DNA of 64,000 bases from Bradyrhizobium cosmicum (GCF_007290395.2 NZ_CP041656.2:4154001-4218000), one strand, 5' to 3'; counted from the stretch's first letter, positions 7,784-17,574 are shown. A program made the numbers and translations. Notes: a model not told the origin generated them from the sequence alone.

Positions 7784-10062
7784 TCCCCTCGCAGCGTGTC
7801 ATTCTCGGTGCTGGACTTGCCATCCTCCTGATCATCACCGCCGCCTCGATCGGCCTCGACGTCAAGTCGCGGTCGGACGCGGCCCGCGTCAACCACACTG
7901 TCGAGGTGTTGAAGAAGATCTCGGATGTGCACCTCTGGGTTCGCCGCGCCGAGAGCGCGGTGCGCGGCCACGAGATCTACCGCACCGCAGGCTTCGCCGA
8001 GGAATTCCAGGCTGCCCGAAGCCGGATCGCACCGGCGCTCGGCGACCTCAAGCGCGCGGTCAGCGACAATTCCGATCAGGTGACGCTGTTCGAGGCCACC
8101 GAGCCCCTCATCCTCCGCCGCATCGAGGTCGCGGCCGAGGCGCTGAGGCTGCGCACAAATGGCGATGCCAACGGCTTCAATGCGCTGAGAGACCGCGCCG
8201 AGGGCCGCGGCCTGATGGAAACGCTGACAGCAAATCTGGAACGGCTGGCCGCAGGCGAGGAGAAGCTGCTTGCCGACCGCGAGGCCGACTCCCGCCGGAC
8301 CGGCATCGTGCTGCTCGGGATCGACGTCATCGGCGCGCTGGTGATCCTGCTGCTCGTCGTCATGCTGCTGCGCGAGAGCCGGCGTACGACGGATAAGCTC
8401 CAGAGCTCGCTGCACGCGACGCAGGCCGCCAAGGAGGCGCTCGAGGCGGCGGTCGCCGAGCGGACCGCGCACCTCGTCACCGCACATGACGAGCTGCGCT
8501 TGTCGGTCAACGTGCTGCAGAGCACGTTCCACAGCATGGCGGAGGCGGTGCTGGTGATCGACGCCGACAGCACCATCCTGTTGTCCAACCCGGCGGCGGA
8601 GCGCATGCTGCTGCATCGCACCGGCATGGGCCTCGGCAATTTGCGCGCGATGTCGGACGTCTTCCATGGCGACGGCGTCACGCCGCTCAAGCCCGACGAA
8701 CTGCCGTCGGCACGCGTGCTCCGCGGCGAGCAATTCGAAGAGCTGGAGATGATCGTCCGCCCGCACAGCGGCAATGGCGTGCGCCATCTCATGATCAGCG
8801 GCCGTCCGATGCGTGACGGGCAAGGCAAGGTCACAGGCGCCGTGCTGGTCTATCACGATGCGACGACCTCGCGCGAGATCGAGCGGCAACTGCATCAATC
8901 GCAGAAGCTCGATGCGATCGGCAAGCTGACCGGCGGCGTCGCGCACGACTTCAACAACATGCTGACCGTGATCTCCGGCAACACCGAGACGCTGGTCGCG
9001 AGCCTGAAGCAGCAGCCCGAGCTGCAGCGCGTGGCGCGGCTGATCGACGATGCGGCCGAGCGCTGCGCCGAGCTGATCCAGCACCTGCTCGCCTTCGCAC
9101 GCCGGCAGCCGCTGCAGCCGCGCAATGTCGAGATCAACAGTGCGATCGCCGACATCGCAAGACTGCTGCGCCCCACCCTCGGCGAGCAGATCCAGATCGA
9201 GACCGTGCTGGAACCGGGCCCGATGACGGCGCATATCGATCCGTCGCGGCTGACCAATGCCGTGCTCAACATGGCGATCAACGCCCGCGACGCCATGCCG
9301 AACGGTGGCAAGCTGCTGCTGGAGACCCACCGCGTCGTGCTGGATGAGGCCTATGCGCAGGCCAACGCGGAGGTGCGGCCGGGCCCCTACGTGATGCTCG
9401 CGGTCAGCGACACCGGCACCGGCATGTCGGCGGACATCCAGCAGAAGGCCTTCGAGCCGTTCTTCACCACCAAGGAGGTCGGCAAGGGAAGCGGCCTCGG
9501 CCTGTCCATGGTCTACGGCTTCGTCAAGCAGTCCGGCGGCCATATCAAGATCTACAGCGAGCAAGGCCACGGCACCACGATCAAGCTCTATCTGCCGCCG
9601 GGCGAAGGCATGGTCGAAGCGGCCGCTCCCACGACGCCGCCGGCCGAAGGCGGCGCCGAGACCATCTTCGTGGTCGAGGACGACCCGATGGTACGCAACT
9701 TCGTCACCGTTCAGTTGCAGAGCCTCGGCTACAAGACGGTCGCCGCCGCCGACGGCCGCGCCGCGCTGCAACTGATCGAGGCCGGCCAGGCCTTCGATCT
9801 CCTCTTTACCGACGTCGTCATCCCCGGCGGCATGAGCGGGCGCGAGCTCGCCGATGAGGTCGCCAGGCTGAGGCCGGGCGTCAAGGTGCTCTACACCTCC
9901 GGCTACACCGACAACGCCATCGTCCACCACGGCAAGCTCGACGACGGCGTGATGCTGCTGACAAAACCGTATCGCCGTAACCAGCTCGCCGAGATGATCC
10001 GGAAGGCGCTGGGCGGGGGCGGGCTAGCTACCGCGTCGCCAGCACCACGGCCGCCAGCGTGA
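7780..10062 (+). CDS. Hybrid sensor histidine kinase (CHASE3-PAS-HisKA-HATPase-REC)
   Basis: About 760 residues. Domains in order: membrane helix (8-28), periplasmic CHASE3 sensor (30-175), second helix (176-198), coiled coil, PAS (243-365), HisKA with the H-box GVAHDFNNML (about 387), ATPase with [17 protein letters not shown] and [14 protein letters not shown] (to about 610), and a C-terminal receiver with its aspartate in LLFTDVVIPGGM and lysine in LTKPY. TTG at 7780 is chosen because it overlaps the receiver gene stop and starts just before the first helix. The 3' end overlaps the convergent transporter gene by 35 bp. Confidence 0.9.
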   Translation: MIPSQRVILGAGLAILLIITAASIGLDVKSRSDAARVNHTVEVLKKISDVHLWVRRAESAVRGHEIYRTAGFAEEFQAARSRIAPALGDLKRAVSDNSDQVTLFEATEPLILRRIEVAAEALRLRTNGDANGFNALRDRAEGRGLMETLTANLERLAAGEEKLLADREADSRRTGIVLLGIDVIGALVILLLVVMLLRESRRTTDKLQSSLHATQAAKEALEAAVAERTAHLVTAHDELRLSVNVLQSTFHSMAEAVLVIDADSTILLSNPAAERMLLHRTGMGLGNLRAMSDVFHGDGVTPLKPDELPSARVLRGEQFEELEMIVRPHSGNGVRHLMISGRPMRDGQGKVTGAVLVYHDATTSREIERQLHQSQKLDAIGKLTGGVAHDFNNMLTVISGNTETLVASLKQQPELQRVARLIDDAAERCAELIQHLLAFARRQPLQPRNVEINSAIADIARLLRPTLGEQIQIETVLEPGPMTAHIDPSRLTNAVLNMAINARDAMPNGGKLLLETHRVVLDEAYAQANAEVRPGPYVMLAVSDTGTGMSADIQQKAFEPFFTTKEVGKGSGLGLSMVYGFVKQSGGHIKIYSEQGHGTTIKLYLPPGEGMVEAAAPTTPPAEGGAETIFVVEDDPMVRNFVTVQLQSLGYKTVAAADGRAALQLIEAGQAFDLLFTDVVIPGGMSGRELADEVARLRPGVKVLYTSGYTDNAIVHHGKLDDGVMLLTKPYRRNQLAEMIRKALGGGGLATASPAPRPPA

Positions 10063-10924
10063 ACATCAGCGCCGCGATCTGCCCGGGCCCGAGCGGCTCG
10101 TGTAGCGCGATCGCGGAGGCCGCGACGCCGATCACCGGCACCGCCATGGTGCCGATCGCTGCCACCGAGGCCGGCAGGCGCGACAGCGCGGCGAACCAGC
10201 TGACATAGGCGATGCAGAACTGCACCACGGTCGAATACACCAGCAGCCACCAGCCGACCGGCGTCACCAGCTCCAGATGCGAGGTCTCGAAGACGAGGCC
10301 GACGATCGCGATCGGAAAGCAGCCGAGCCCGATCTGCCAGGCCGCCGCCGTCACCGGCGGCAGGCGGATCGGGTATTTCTTCAGCAGCACCGTACCGAGC
10401 GCAAAGCCCGCCGCCCCGCACAGCGCCATGATGATGCCGGGCAGCTTCGCCGCGCTCGCGGCAATGCCGTTGCCGCCCATGATCGAGGCGAGCCCGACAA
10501 AGGCCATCACCAGCGACAGCGTGCGCAACAGGGTCGGCCGCTCGCCCAGCACCGGCCAGGCGATGATCGAGGCCCAGACCGGCATGGTGTAGGCGATGAG
10601 CGCCGCCTCGCTCGCCGGCAGCCAGAGCAGCGCCAGCCCCATCAGCACCATCCAGCCGGTGACGTTGAGCAGCCCGGCCAGCACCAGCCGCGGCCAGATC
10701 TCGCGCGCAACCCTGAGGCTGTCGCCGCGGACCAGAGCAAGCGCGGCGAGCAGCAACGCGCCCAGCACGCCGGTGACCCCGCGCAGGGTCAGCGGCGGCA
10801 GCTCTGAGAGCAGGAACTTCGTCACCGGCCAGTTGAAGCCCCAGCCGATCGAGGTGATGGCGAGGAACATCAGGCCGGCCGGGGCGATGCGCGGTCGCGC
10901 ATCCCGGCGAGTCGAATCAAGCAT
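10028..10924 (-). CDS. DMT superfamily (EamA) transporter
   Basis: About 298 residues with ten predicted membrane helices arranged as two EamA repeats: the first from SIGWGFNWPVTKFLL through VLGERPTLLRTLSL, the second from GIIMALCGAAGFALGTVLL to ALHEPLGPGQIAAL. Members usually export metabolites or amino acids through the inner membrane; the substrate is unknown. ATG at 10924 is preferred; the frame extends to 11008 without a better start. It ends inside the end of the convergent kinase gene. Confidence 0.82.
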   Translation of the reverse strand: MLDSTRRDARPRIAPAGLMFLAITSIGWGFNWPVTKFLLSELPPLTLRGVTGVLGALLLAALALVRGDSLRVAREIWPRLVLAGLLNVTGWMVLMGLALLWLPASEAALIAYTMPVWASIIAWPVLGERPTLLRTLSLVMAFVGLASIMGGNGIAASAAKLPGIIMALCGAAGFALGTVLLKKYPIRLPPVTAAAWQIGLGCFPIAIVGLVFETSHLELVTPVGWWLLVYSTVVQFCIAYVSWFAALSRLPASVAAIGTMAVPVIGVAASAIALHEPLGPGQIAALMFTLAAVVLATR

Positions 10925-11197
10925 GTGGGGACCCCGGCGGAAAACGAGGCCAGCTTGGCGCGGATTCGCCGGCTCCACCACCACCTCGGCGGGCATGCCT
11001 GCCCTCACCGTCCGTAGCCCTACGTGAGTCCCCCCGGCGCAACCCCGTCGGCCAAAAATATACCTGCCCTGTGAAGAGCGGGAGGAAGCGCTGGGAACAC
11101 CACAGGATGGAAATTTTTTCGGTTGGGAATCCCTGAGGACTCACTGATACTTGCTTCCACATCAGGCGCGGGCTTGCCCCCTGTTATCCCCCACAAT

Positions 11198-11244
11198 CCA
11201 CCATATTTAGTATTTGATTCAGGAACTCGCACTAGTTCTTGACG
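11198..11244 (+). promoter_or_regulatory. Two tandem NrdR-like boxes upstream of nrdJ
   Basis: CCACCATATTTAGTAT (11198-11213) matches the NrdR box pattern ACACWATATMTWGTGT at 12 of 16 positions. GCACTAGTTCTTGACG (11229-11244) is a weaker match with the CAC-TA and TTG cores kept. Their starts are 31 bp apart, three helical turns, which is the usual arrangement for the ribonucleotide reductase repressor NrdR. The basis is comparison with the remembered consensus. Confidence 0.6.
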
Positions 11245-11373
11245 GGCGCAACGGAGAGTCCTAGCTTTCGAACCGTTCGGCGCGAGTGAGTTTGCGTCCC
11301 GCCGGCACTCCCCCAAAGGGTCTCGCAAATCGCCACTCCGCCAAGCCAGCCAAAGGCCGCGGGATAAGGGCTT

Positions 11374-11577
11374 GTCTGCCCGGCGAAGCGGACTTTTCGG
11401 GCGCCAGAACGGGCCGGCAACAGGCTCGAATGGCACGGTAGACGTTGTGATGTTGTGGGGCGTTGAACGCATGTCACGCGCATCCCCTTGGGGGCGGATG
11501 GGTGTGGGCATGCCGGCCGATGAAAGGTGCACGCACCGACCCATCGCGCCGGGAGAAACCGGGCCGGAACCACCGGC
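11374..11577 (+). ncRNA. Structured 5' leader of nrdJ with alternative hairpins
   Basis: Stems visible by eye: GTCTGC/GCGGAC (11374-11393) followed by TTTT, like a weak terminator; CATCC/GGATG (11481-11500); GATGGGT/ACCCATC (11497-11503 with 11539-11545); GCCGG/CCGGC (11563-11577). The second and third stems share bases 11497-11500 and cannot form together. The sequence lacks the cobalamin riboswitch core motifs. This is a candidate regulatory RNA only. Confidence 0.35.
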
Positions 11578-11690
11578 TGAACTGCGAAGCCTCTGGGCCG
11601 GCACGGCCGCTGGAGGACTCGCGAACCGAAATATCGACCCGGTCGCCCGAGCGGAGGCGCGCCGGTTAAAAATAAGGACGGGGCAATACG

Positions 11691-14600
11691 ATGCGGATTG
11701 AGCGGCGCCACACCACGGTAGGACAGTCACCTTACGCCGGGATCGAATTCCGGCACACCACGTCGGAGATCAGGAATCCCGACGGCTCGGTCGTGTTCAA
11801 GCTGGAGAACGTCGAGGTGCCGACCGCGTGGTCGCAGGTTGCCTCCGACGTGCTGGCCCAGAAGTATTTCCGTAAAGCGGGCGTTGCCGCGCGCCTGAAG
11901 AAGGTCGAGGAGGAATCCGTCCCCTCCTTCCTGTGGCGCTCCGTGCCCGATACCGAAGCTCTCGCTGCTCTCCCCGAGAAGGAGCGCTATGTCAGCGAGC
12001 TCTCGGCCAAGCAGGTGTTCGACCGCCTCGCCGGCTGCTGGACCTATTGGGGCTGGAAGGGCGGCTACTTCACCTCCGACGCTGACGCCCAGACCTTCTA
12101 CGACGAGCTCCGCTACATGCTGACCATGCAGATGGTCGCGCCGAACTCGCCGCAATGGTTCAACACCGGCCTGCACTGGGCCTATGGCATCGACGGCCCC
12201 GGCCAGGGCCATTATTACGTCGACCCCTTCACCGGCAAGCTGACCAAGTCCAAATCGGCCTACGAGCACCCGCAGCCGCACGCCTGCTTCATCCAGGGCG
12301 TCGGTGACGACCTCGTCAACGAAGGCGGCATCATGGACCTCTGGGTCCGCGAAGCCCGCCTGTTCAAGTACGGCTCCGGCACCGGCTCCAACTTCTCGCG
12401 CCTGCGCGGCGAAGGCGAAAAGCTGTCCGGCGGCGGCCGCTCGAGCGGCCTGATGAGCTTCCTCAAGATCGGCGACCGCGCCGCCGGCGCGATCAAGTCG
12501 GGCGGCACCACGCGCCGCGCGGCCAAGATGGTCGTGGTCGACGTCGATCACCCCGACATCGAGACCTATATCGACTGGAAGGTGAAGGAGGAGCAGAAGG
12601 TCGCGGCTCTCGTCACCGGCTCCAAGATCAACCAGAAGCACCTCAAGGCGGTGCTGAAGGCCTGCGTCAACTGCGAAGGCTCGGGCGACGATTGCTTCGA
12701 CCCCGAGAAGAACCCTGCCCTGCGCCGGGAAATCAAATTGGCTCGCCGCTCGCTGGTGCCCGATAACTACATCAAGCGCGTCATCCAATTTGCAAAACAG
12801 GGCTACAAGGACATCCAGTTCGACGTCTACGACACCGACTGGGATTCCGAAGCCTACCTCACGGTGTCCGGCCAGAATTCCAACAACTCGGTCTCGCTGA
12901 AGGACGACTTCCTGCGCGCGGTCGAAACCGACGGCGACTGGAATCTCGTCGGACGCACCACCAAGAAGATCACCAAGACGCTGAAGGCACGCGACCTCTG
13001 GGAAAAGATCGGTTACGCCGCCTGGGCGTCGGCCGACCCGGGCCTGCACTTCAACACCACCATGAACGACTGGCACACCTGCAAGGCGTCCGGCGACATC
13101 CGCGCCTCCAATCCGTGCTCGGAATACATGTTCCTGGACGACACGGCCTGCAACCTCGCCTCCGCCAACCTGCTGACGTTCTATGACATCCCCACCAAGC
13201 GCTTCGACGTGGAGGGCTACGAGCATCTCTGCCGCTTGTGGACCATCGTGCTAGAAATCTCGGTGATGATGGCTCAGTTCCCGTCCAAGGCGATTGCCGA
13301 GCTCTCCTACGAGTTCCGCACCCTCGGCCTCGGCTATGCCAACATCGGCGGCCTGCTGATGACCATGGGCCTGCCCTATGACAGCAAGGAAGGCCGTGCC
13401 ATCGCCGGCGCGCTGACCGCGATCATGACCGGCATCACCTACAAGACCTCGGCGGAAATGGCTTCCGAGCTCGGCACCTTCCCCGGCTACAAGAAGAACG
13501 CCGCGCACATGCTGCGCGTGATCCGCAACCACCGCCGCGCCGCCCACGGCCAGTCCAACGGCTACGAGGCGCTCTCGGTCAACCCGGTGCCGATGGACCT
13601 GGTCTCCTGCCCGCAGACCGATCTCGTCACCCACGCCCAGGCCGCCTGGGATGCGGCGCTCGAGCTCGGCGAGAAGCACGGCTATCGCAACGCCCAGACC
13701 ACGGTGATCGCGCCCACGGGCACGATCGGCCTCGTGATGGATTGCGACACCACCGGCATCGAGCCCGACTTCGCGCTGGTGAAGTTCAAGAAGCTCGCCG
13801 GCGGCGGCTACTTCAAGATCATCAACCGCGCGGTGCCCGCGGCGCTGCGCGCGCTCGGCTATCGCGAGAGCGAGATCGCGGAGATCGAGGCCTACGCCGT
13901 CGGCCACGGCTCGCTCTCCAACGCGCCCGGCATCAACGCCTCGACGCTGAAGTCCAAGGGCTTCACCGACGAAGCCATCGCCAAGGTCGAAAAGGCCCTG
14001 CCGACCGCCTTCGACATCAAGTTCGCCTTCAACAAGTGGACCTTCGGCGAAGATTTTATTCGCGACCAGTTGGGCATTGGCGCTGAAGCCATTGCCGCGC
14101 CGGGCTTCGACCTGCTCCAGGCCGTGGGCTTCACCAAGCGCGAGATCGAGGCGGCCAACGTCCACATCTGCGGCGCGATGACGGTGGAAGGTGCCCCGCA
14201 CCTGAAGGCCGAGCACTATCCGGTGTTCGACTGCGCCAATCCCTGCGGCAAGATCGGCAAGCGCTATCTGTCGGTCGAGAGCCACATCCGCATGATGTCG
14301 GCGGCGCAGCCCTTCATCTCGGGCGCGATCTCCAAGACCATCAACATGCCGAACGACGCCACGGTGGAGGACTGCAAGTCCGCCTACATGCTGTCGTGGA
14401 AGCTGGCGCTGAAGGCCAACGCGCTCTACCGCGACGGCTCGAAGCTGTCCCAGCCGCTCAACTCGCAGCTCATCGCCGACGATGAGGACGAGGACGATGC
14501 GGTCGAGGCCTTCCACGACAAGCCGATGGCGGCACGCACCGCCCAGGTCTCGGAGAAGATCGTCGAGAAGCTGGTCGAGCGCATCATCGTGATGCGCGAG

Positions 14601-15455
14601 CGCGAGAAGATGCCGGATCGCCGCAAGGGCTACACCCAGAAGGCGGTCGTCGGCGGCCACAAGGTCTATCTCCGCACCGGCGAATATGACGACGGCCGTC
14701 TCGGCGAGATCTTCATCGACATGCACAAGGAAGGCGCGGCGCTGCGCTCCTTCATCAACAACTTCGCCATCGCGGTGTCGCTGGGCCTGCAGTACGGCGT
14801 GCCGCTCGACGAATATGTCGATGCCTTCACCTTCACCCGCTTCGAGCCGGCGGGCCCCGTGCAGGGCAACGACAGCATCAAGTACGCGACCTCGATCCTC
14901 GACTACGTCTTCCGCGAGCTCGCGGTGAGCTACATGTCGCGCTTCGATCTCGCCCATGTCGATCCGACCGAGTCGAATTTCGACGCGCTCGGCAAGGGCG
15001 TCGACGAAGGCAAGGAGCCGGGCGAGCCCCACCAGGCCAACAAGCTGGTGTCGCGCGGCCTCACCCGCTCCCGCACCGACAACCTCGTCGTGATGCGCGG
15101 CGGCTCGGCCGCTGTGGCCTCGGGCAACGACAGCGCCCCGACCGGCGGCAGCAAGGTCACCGCGCTGGCCGGGCACGGCGCCAGCGCCCGCGTCGGCGAC
15201 GTCCTGGAAGGCGCGGTCGCGCTGAAGCAGGAAGTCCAGCACGACCTGTCTCCCACAGAGAAGCTCGAAGCCCTCCAATGGAGCAAGTCAGGCTCCGCGC
15301 AGACCGCAGCCCCCAGCAAGGCCGAGCGCCGCGCGGAAGCCAAGGCCAAGGGCTATGAGGGCGAGATGTGCAGCGAGTGCGGCAACTTCACGCTGGTGCG
15401 GAATGGCACCTGCATGAAGTGCGATACGTGCGGCAGCACGACGGGGTGTAGTTGA
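11691..15455 (+). CDS. nrdJ: Vitamin B12-dependent (class II) ribonucleoside-diphosphate reductase
   Basis: The protein has 1254 residues, the usual length for the long alphaproteobacterial NrdJ. It reduces ribonucleotides to deoxyribonucleotides using adenosylcobalamin. Recognisable segments are [37 protein letters not shown], the [20 protein letters not shown] loop with catalytic cysteine, and [16 protein letters not shown] sequence near residue 680. The C-terminus is a cysteine-rich redox/zinc-ribbon tail (CSECG, CMKCDTC). No intein is present. A ribosome-binding region AAGGACGGGG precedes the ATG. NrdR boxes and a long leader suggest regulation; a strong terminator follows. Confidence 0.97.
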   Translation: MRIERRHTTVGQSPYAGIEFRHTTSEIRNPDGSVVFKLENVEVPTAWSQVASDVLAQKYFRKAGVAARLKKVEEESVPSFLWRSVPDTEALAALPEKERYVSELSAKQVFDRLAGCWTYWGWKGGYFTSDADAQTFYDELRYMLTMQMVAPNSPQWFNTGLHWAYGIDGPGQGHYYVDPFTGKLTKSKSAYEHPQPHACFIQGVGDDLVNEGGIMDLWVREARLFKYGSGTGSNFSRLRGEGEKLSGGGRSSGLMSFLKIGDRAAGAIKSGGTTRRAAKMVVVDVDHPDIETYIDWKVKEEQKVAALVTGSKINQKHLKAVLKACVNCEGSGDDCFDPEKNPALRREIKLARRSLVPDNYIKRVIQFAKQGYKDIQFDVYDTDWDSEAYLTVSGQNSNNSVSLKDDFLRAVETDGDWNLVGRTTKKITKTLKARDLWEKIGYAAWASADPGLHFNTTMNDWHTCKASGDIRASNPCSEYMFLDDTACNLASANLLTFYDIPTKRFDVEGYEHLCRLWTIVLEISVMMAQFPSKAIAELSYEFRTLGLGYANIGGLLMTMGLPYDSKEGRAIAGALTAIMTGITYKTSAEMASELGTFPGYKKNAAHMLRVIRNHRRAAHGQSNGYEALSVNPVPMDLVSCPQTDLVTHAQAAWDAALELGEKHGYRNAQTTVIAPTGTIGLVMDCDTTGIEPDFALVKFKKLAGGGYFKIINRAVPAALRALGYRESEIAEIEAYAVGHGSLSNAPGINASTLKSKGFTDEAIAKVEKALPTAFDIKFAFNKWTFGEDFIRDQLGIGAEAIAAPGFDLLQAVGFTKREIEAANVHICGAMTVEGAPHLKAEHYPVFDCANPCGKIGKRYLSVESHIRMMSAAQPFISGAISKTINMPNDATVEDCKSAYMLSWKLALKANALYRDGSKLSQPLNSQLIADDEDEDDAVEAFHDKPMAARTAQVSEKIVEKLVERIIVMREREKMPDRRKGYTQKAVVGGHKVYLRTGEYDDGRLGEIFIDMHKEGAALRSFINNFAIAVSLGLQYGVPLDEYVDAFTFTRFEPAGPVQGNDSIKYATSILDYVFRELAVSYMSRFDLAHVDPTESNFDALGKGVDEGKEPGEPHQANKLVSRGLTRSRTDNLVVMRGGSAAVASGNDSAPTGGSKVTALAGHGASARVGDVLEGAVALKQEVQHDLSPTEKLEALQWSKSGSAQTAAPSKAERRAEAKAKGYEGEMCSECGNFTLVRNGTCMKCDTCGSTTGCS

Positions 15456-15764
15456 GCTATCTTTGCGATCGTCAGGATCGCTCGGGCGTGCCCCGGGCAT
15501 CCACAACTGAAAGAGGGCGGCCGAAAGGCCGCCTTTTTCATCGGTCTGCTTACATTGAAGCGGCGCGTCCGTGCGTGACCTAGGCAGAAAGGTCTCTGGA
15601 CAGAAATCCTCAGAAAAATGATCTACCAGCCGTATCTACAGGCAAATTTCTTGCGCCAACCTTTGAACGCCATATCTTAGCTAAATTCAACCAAGCATTG
15701 AGCTGCTTGAGTTGCAAATGATGATGTTCGGTTCGTGTCCCGACCCAGACCCTTTGGAGGGGAT
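15456..15764. other. Intergenic, lower-GC stretch after nrdJ
   Basis: After the terminator at 15516-15538 the base composition becomes clearly less GC-rich than neighbouring genes up to about 16200. No gene with a plausible start and family match is visible in 15540-15764 on either strand. Confidence 0.5.
15516..15538 (+). terminator. Rho-independent terminator of nrdJ
   Basis: GGCGGCC (15516-15522), loop GAAA, GGCCGCC (15527-15533), then TTTTT. A perfect 7-bp GC stem with tetraloop and T-run, 60 bp after the nrdJ stop. Confidence 0.92.
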
Positions 15765-15809
15765 ATGTCTCTCTCGCTCGCGGATATTGGTACAATCGCA
15801 ATTTGGTAA
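15765..15809 (+). CDS. Possible 14-residue leader peptide, or broken start of the next gene
   Basis: ATG at 15765 follows a strong GGAGGGG (15756-15762) and reads MSLSLADIGTIAIW before a TAA at 15807-15809. It overlaps the TTG of the following open frame. Either it is a coupled leader peptide or the 5' end of the downstream gene separated by a frameshift. No family is recognised. Confidence 0.3.
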   Translation: MSLSLADIGTIAIW

Positions 15810-16186
15810 TCATCGCAAATATTGAACGTCAGTTCCTGTTGCCAAGCGATTTGCGCGACATTCACTACTATTTCGGAAGACATAGAAAAACTGGAGCGCT
15901 GATCACTCATCTCGAAATCCAGCTTTCTCTTGCGGTAGGTGTCGCACTACTGGTTCTTGTGACCCATTTTTTTACTGTAGTGCTGCCTATATGGCAGAAG
16001 GAGAAAGTCGGCACGGCGCTGAATTATCTACCTTGGGTAGTAGCCGTTTTCGGTATCGGATTTTGGGCCGCTGCGAAGCGAAAGGCGTCCGATCGATACA
16101 AGACTTTCCTCAACAATTCGCCTGGTAAGGCGATCGACGATTCAGGCATCAATCACGGCCCCGGACACCCTATCGATGTAATATAA
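15803..16186 (+). CDS. Hypothetical two-helix membrane protein
   Basis: The frame codes for 127 residues with two clear hydrophobic segments: LSLAVGVALLVLVTHFFTVV and the stretch YLPWVVAVFGIGFW, then a basic cytoplasmic-like tail (AAAKRKASDRYK). The family is not recognised. Its only in-frame start is TTG at 15803 without its own ribosome-binding site; the strong site belongs to the short frame at 15765, so the true N-terminus may be there with a frameshift between. Lower GC than its surroundings suggests acquired DNA. It may be a degraded gene. Confidence 0.45.
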   Translation: MVIIANIERQFLLPSDLRDIHYYFGRHRKTGALITHLEIQLSLAVGVALLVLVTHFFTVVLPIWQKEKVGTALNYLPWVVAVFGIGFWAAAKRKASDRYKTFLNNSPGKAIDDSGINHGPGHPIDVI

Positions 16187-16425
16187 CAAGCGCGAAATTG
16201 CGGTGACAGCGCACTTAATCCCTCGCTCCGATCTGCGGCTTCGGCTCGCGTTTGGTGCGCGAGGGCAACGGCGTTCATTTTCACCGTTATCGCGATTTGG
16301 TTCCGGCTTCGATGCTCATCCATACCCTTTCGCCGAAATTACCTTTGCGGTCGCGCCCTTCCCTCGTAAACTCCCGACACCACCGGCATGCGTTCCGACG
16401 GCCCCGGTAGAAGCGGAGTCGACTT

Positions 16426-16941
16426 ATGCCCAAACCGGAAAGCTTCCAGATCGAGAAGATCTTCGTTCCCACGAAGATCAAGAAGGCCCTCAAGCCCGAC
16501 ACCGTCGCGGAGATCGCGGAAAGCATGCTGGATATCGGACAACAGACTCCCATTTCCGTTCGGCTCGACGGAGACCGCCTCGTTCTGGTCGAGGGACTGC
16601 ATCGGTTAGAGGCCTGCAAGGCGCTCGGCGAGACGACCATACTCGGTGTCCTGGTCCCGGCCGAGCTTGCCCAACCCAAGCCGCTGCTCGCCGAGCGACC
16701 TGAAGTCGAGGCCGAGCGCATCAAGATGGCGCGGTTGAAACAGTTGCGTCTCGAGAAGGAAGCCGCGGAGGCATCGACGTCTGCCTCGAAGGGCGCTGGC
16801 GCAACGGAAGCGTCGCGCACCCGTCCGACCAAAGGCGCCCGGGACAATCCGAAGGCATCACCGGGCCGGACTGCGAAACCGGCGCCGAAATCATTGTCGG
16901 CCTGGATCACGCAGCAAAAGGGCAGCGGCAGCCGCTATTGA
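16426..16941 (+). CDS. Stand-alone ParB/Srx-domain protein
   Basis: The protein has 171 residues. Residues 5-85 match the N-terminal ParB/sulfiredoxin-like domain: FQIEKIFVPTKIKKAL, MLDIGQQTPISVRLDGDRLV and LVEGLHRLEACKALGE, with the GxHR signature of this nucleotide-binding fold. There is no ParB helix-turn-helix domain and no parA neighbour, so a chromosome-partitioning role is unlikely. The C-terminal half is basic, alanine- and lysine-rich low complexity, ending QQKGSGSRY. Orphans of this type occur on mobile elements and as CTPase-like switches. The function is unknown. Confidence 0.75.
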   Translation: MPKPESFQIEKIFVPTKIKKALKPDTVAEIAESMLDIGQQTPISVRLDGDRLVLVEGLHRLEACKALGETTILGVLVPAELAQPKPLLAERPEVEAERIKMARLKQLRLEKEAAEASTSASKGAGATEASRTRPTKGARDNPKASPGRTAKPAPKSLSAWITQQKGSGSRY

Positions 16942-17175
16942 TGGCCGGCTCCAAGTCTTGAGATCACAGGTCTTGAGATGACGCGGCAGATGGTTCATCG
17001 CGCGCCCCTGCGCTCAAGCTGTGCCGAGGTGACCGGGCGGCGCGACCTTCGAAGTCTCTGAATGATCTGAACAAGCCCTTCCGCTTTTCGCACGACGGCT
17101 GCTGCCACAACGCTGTCAGCAGCAGCTGTGTCACAAGAGCAGGGAAACAGATCGTTACGACCGAAGGAGAAAATT

Positions 17176-17574
17176 GTGAAGTTTACATCCACCCGTCTCG
17201 TCGCCTCGGACATCAAAAGCATGGTGGCCTTCTACGAGCTGGTGACAGGCTATCGCGCGGACTGGCTTGCTCCCGTCTTCGCCGAGATCGTCACACCGGG
17301 CGCAACTTTGGCAATCGGGAGCGTGGAGACGGTCGCCATCTTCAAGGAAGGCAGTGCGGAGCCCGGCGCCAATAGAACCGCCATCCTGGAGTTCATGGTG
17401 TCAGACGTTGATGCGGAATTCGCACGGCTCAAAGACCAGGTCGAGGTGGTGCATGAGCCCAAGGATCTGCCATGGGGAAATCGCACGGTCCAGTTCGCCG
17501 ACCCCGAGGGCACCCGCGTCGCCCTCTATACACCCGTGACCGAGGCGGCCAGACGACGCCTGAGTGATCGTTGA
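17176..17574 (+). CDS. VOC (glyoxalase/bleomycin-resistance) superfamily protein
   Basis: The 132-residue protein shows the two beta-alpha-beta-beta-beta modules of the vicinal oxygen chelate fold: SDIKSMVAFYELVTGYRADW in the first, and FMVSDVDAEFARLK with VQFADPEGTRVALYTPV in the second. The substrate is unknown; relatives include dioxygenases, isomerases and antibiotic-binding proteins. The start is GTG at 17176, eight bases after AAGGAG, and begins exactly at the domain. It is a single-gene unit. Confidence 0.85.
   Translation: MKFTSTRLVASDIKSMVAFYELVTGYRADWLAPVFAEIVTPGATLAIGSVETVAIFKEGSAEPGANRTAILEFMVSDVDAEFARLKDQVEVVHEPKDLPWGNRTVQFADPEGTRVALYTPVTEAARRRLSDR

Larger units (their letters stand above)
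10925..11690. other. Intergenic region and nrdJ leader
   Basis: No protein-coding gene is credible in this 766-bp stretch. The left part (10925-11190) carries the transporter promoter. NrdR-like boxes lie at 11198-11244. The rest, about 445 nt to the nrdJ ATG, is GC-rich and full of hairpins (see separate entries), as expected of a long structured 5' leader. Confidence 0.6.

Noticed and set aside
7603..9930. Very long minus-strand reading frame opposite the hybrid kinase
   Set aside because: Composition is arginine-, histidine- and aspartate-rich as expected from the complement of a real gene; the kinase on the plus strand explains it.
11245..11690. Cobalamin riboswitch in front of the B12-dependent reductase
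   Set aside because: None of the characteristic segments (GCCACTG-type core, CCCGCAACTGT, the GGTGCC-like box) was found on the plus strand; only generic hairpins are present.
13251..15278. Long antisense reading frame opposite nrdJ
   Set aside because: It is a shadow of nrdJ caused by GC-rich codon bias; the translation lacks family resemblance and a start signal.
11691..15455. Intein or insertion in the reductase
   Set aside because: Length and order of family motifs are normal and no splicing motifs were seen.
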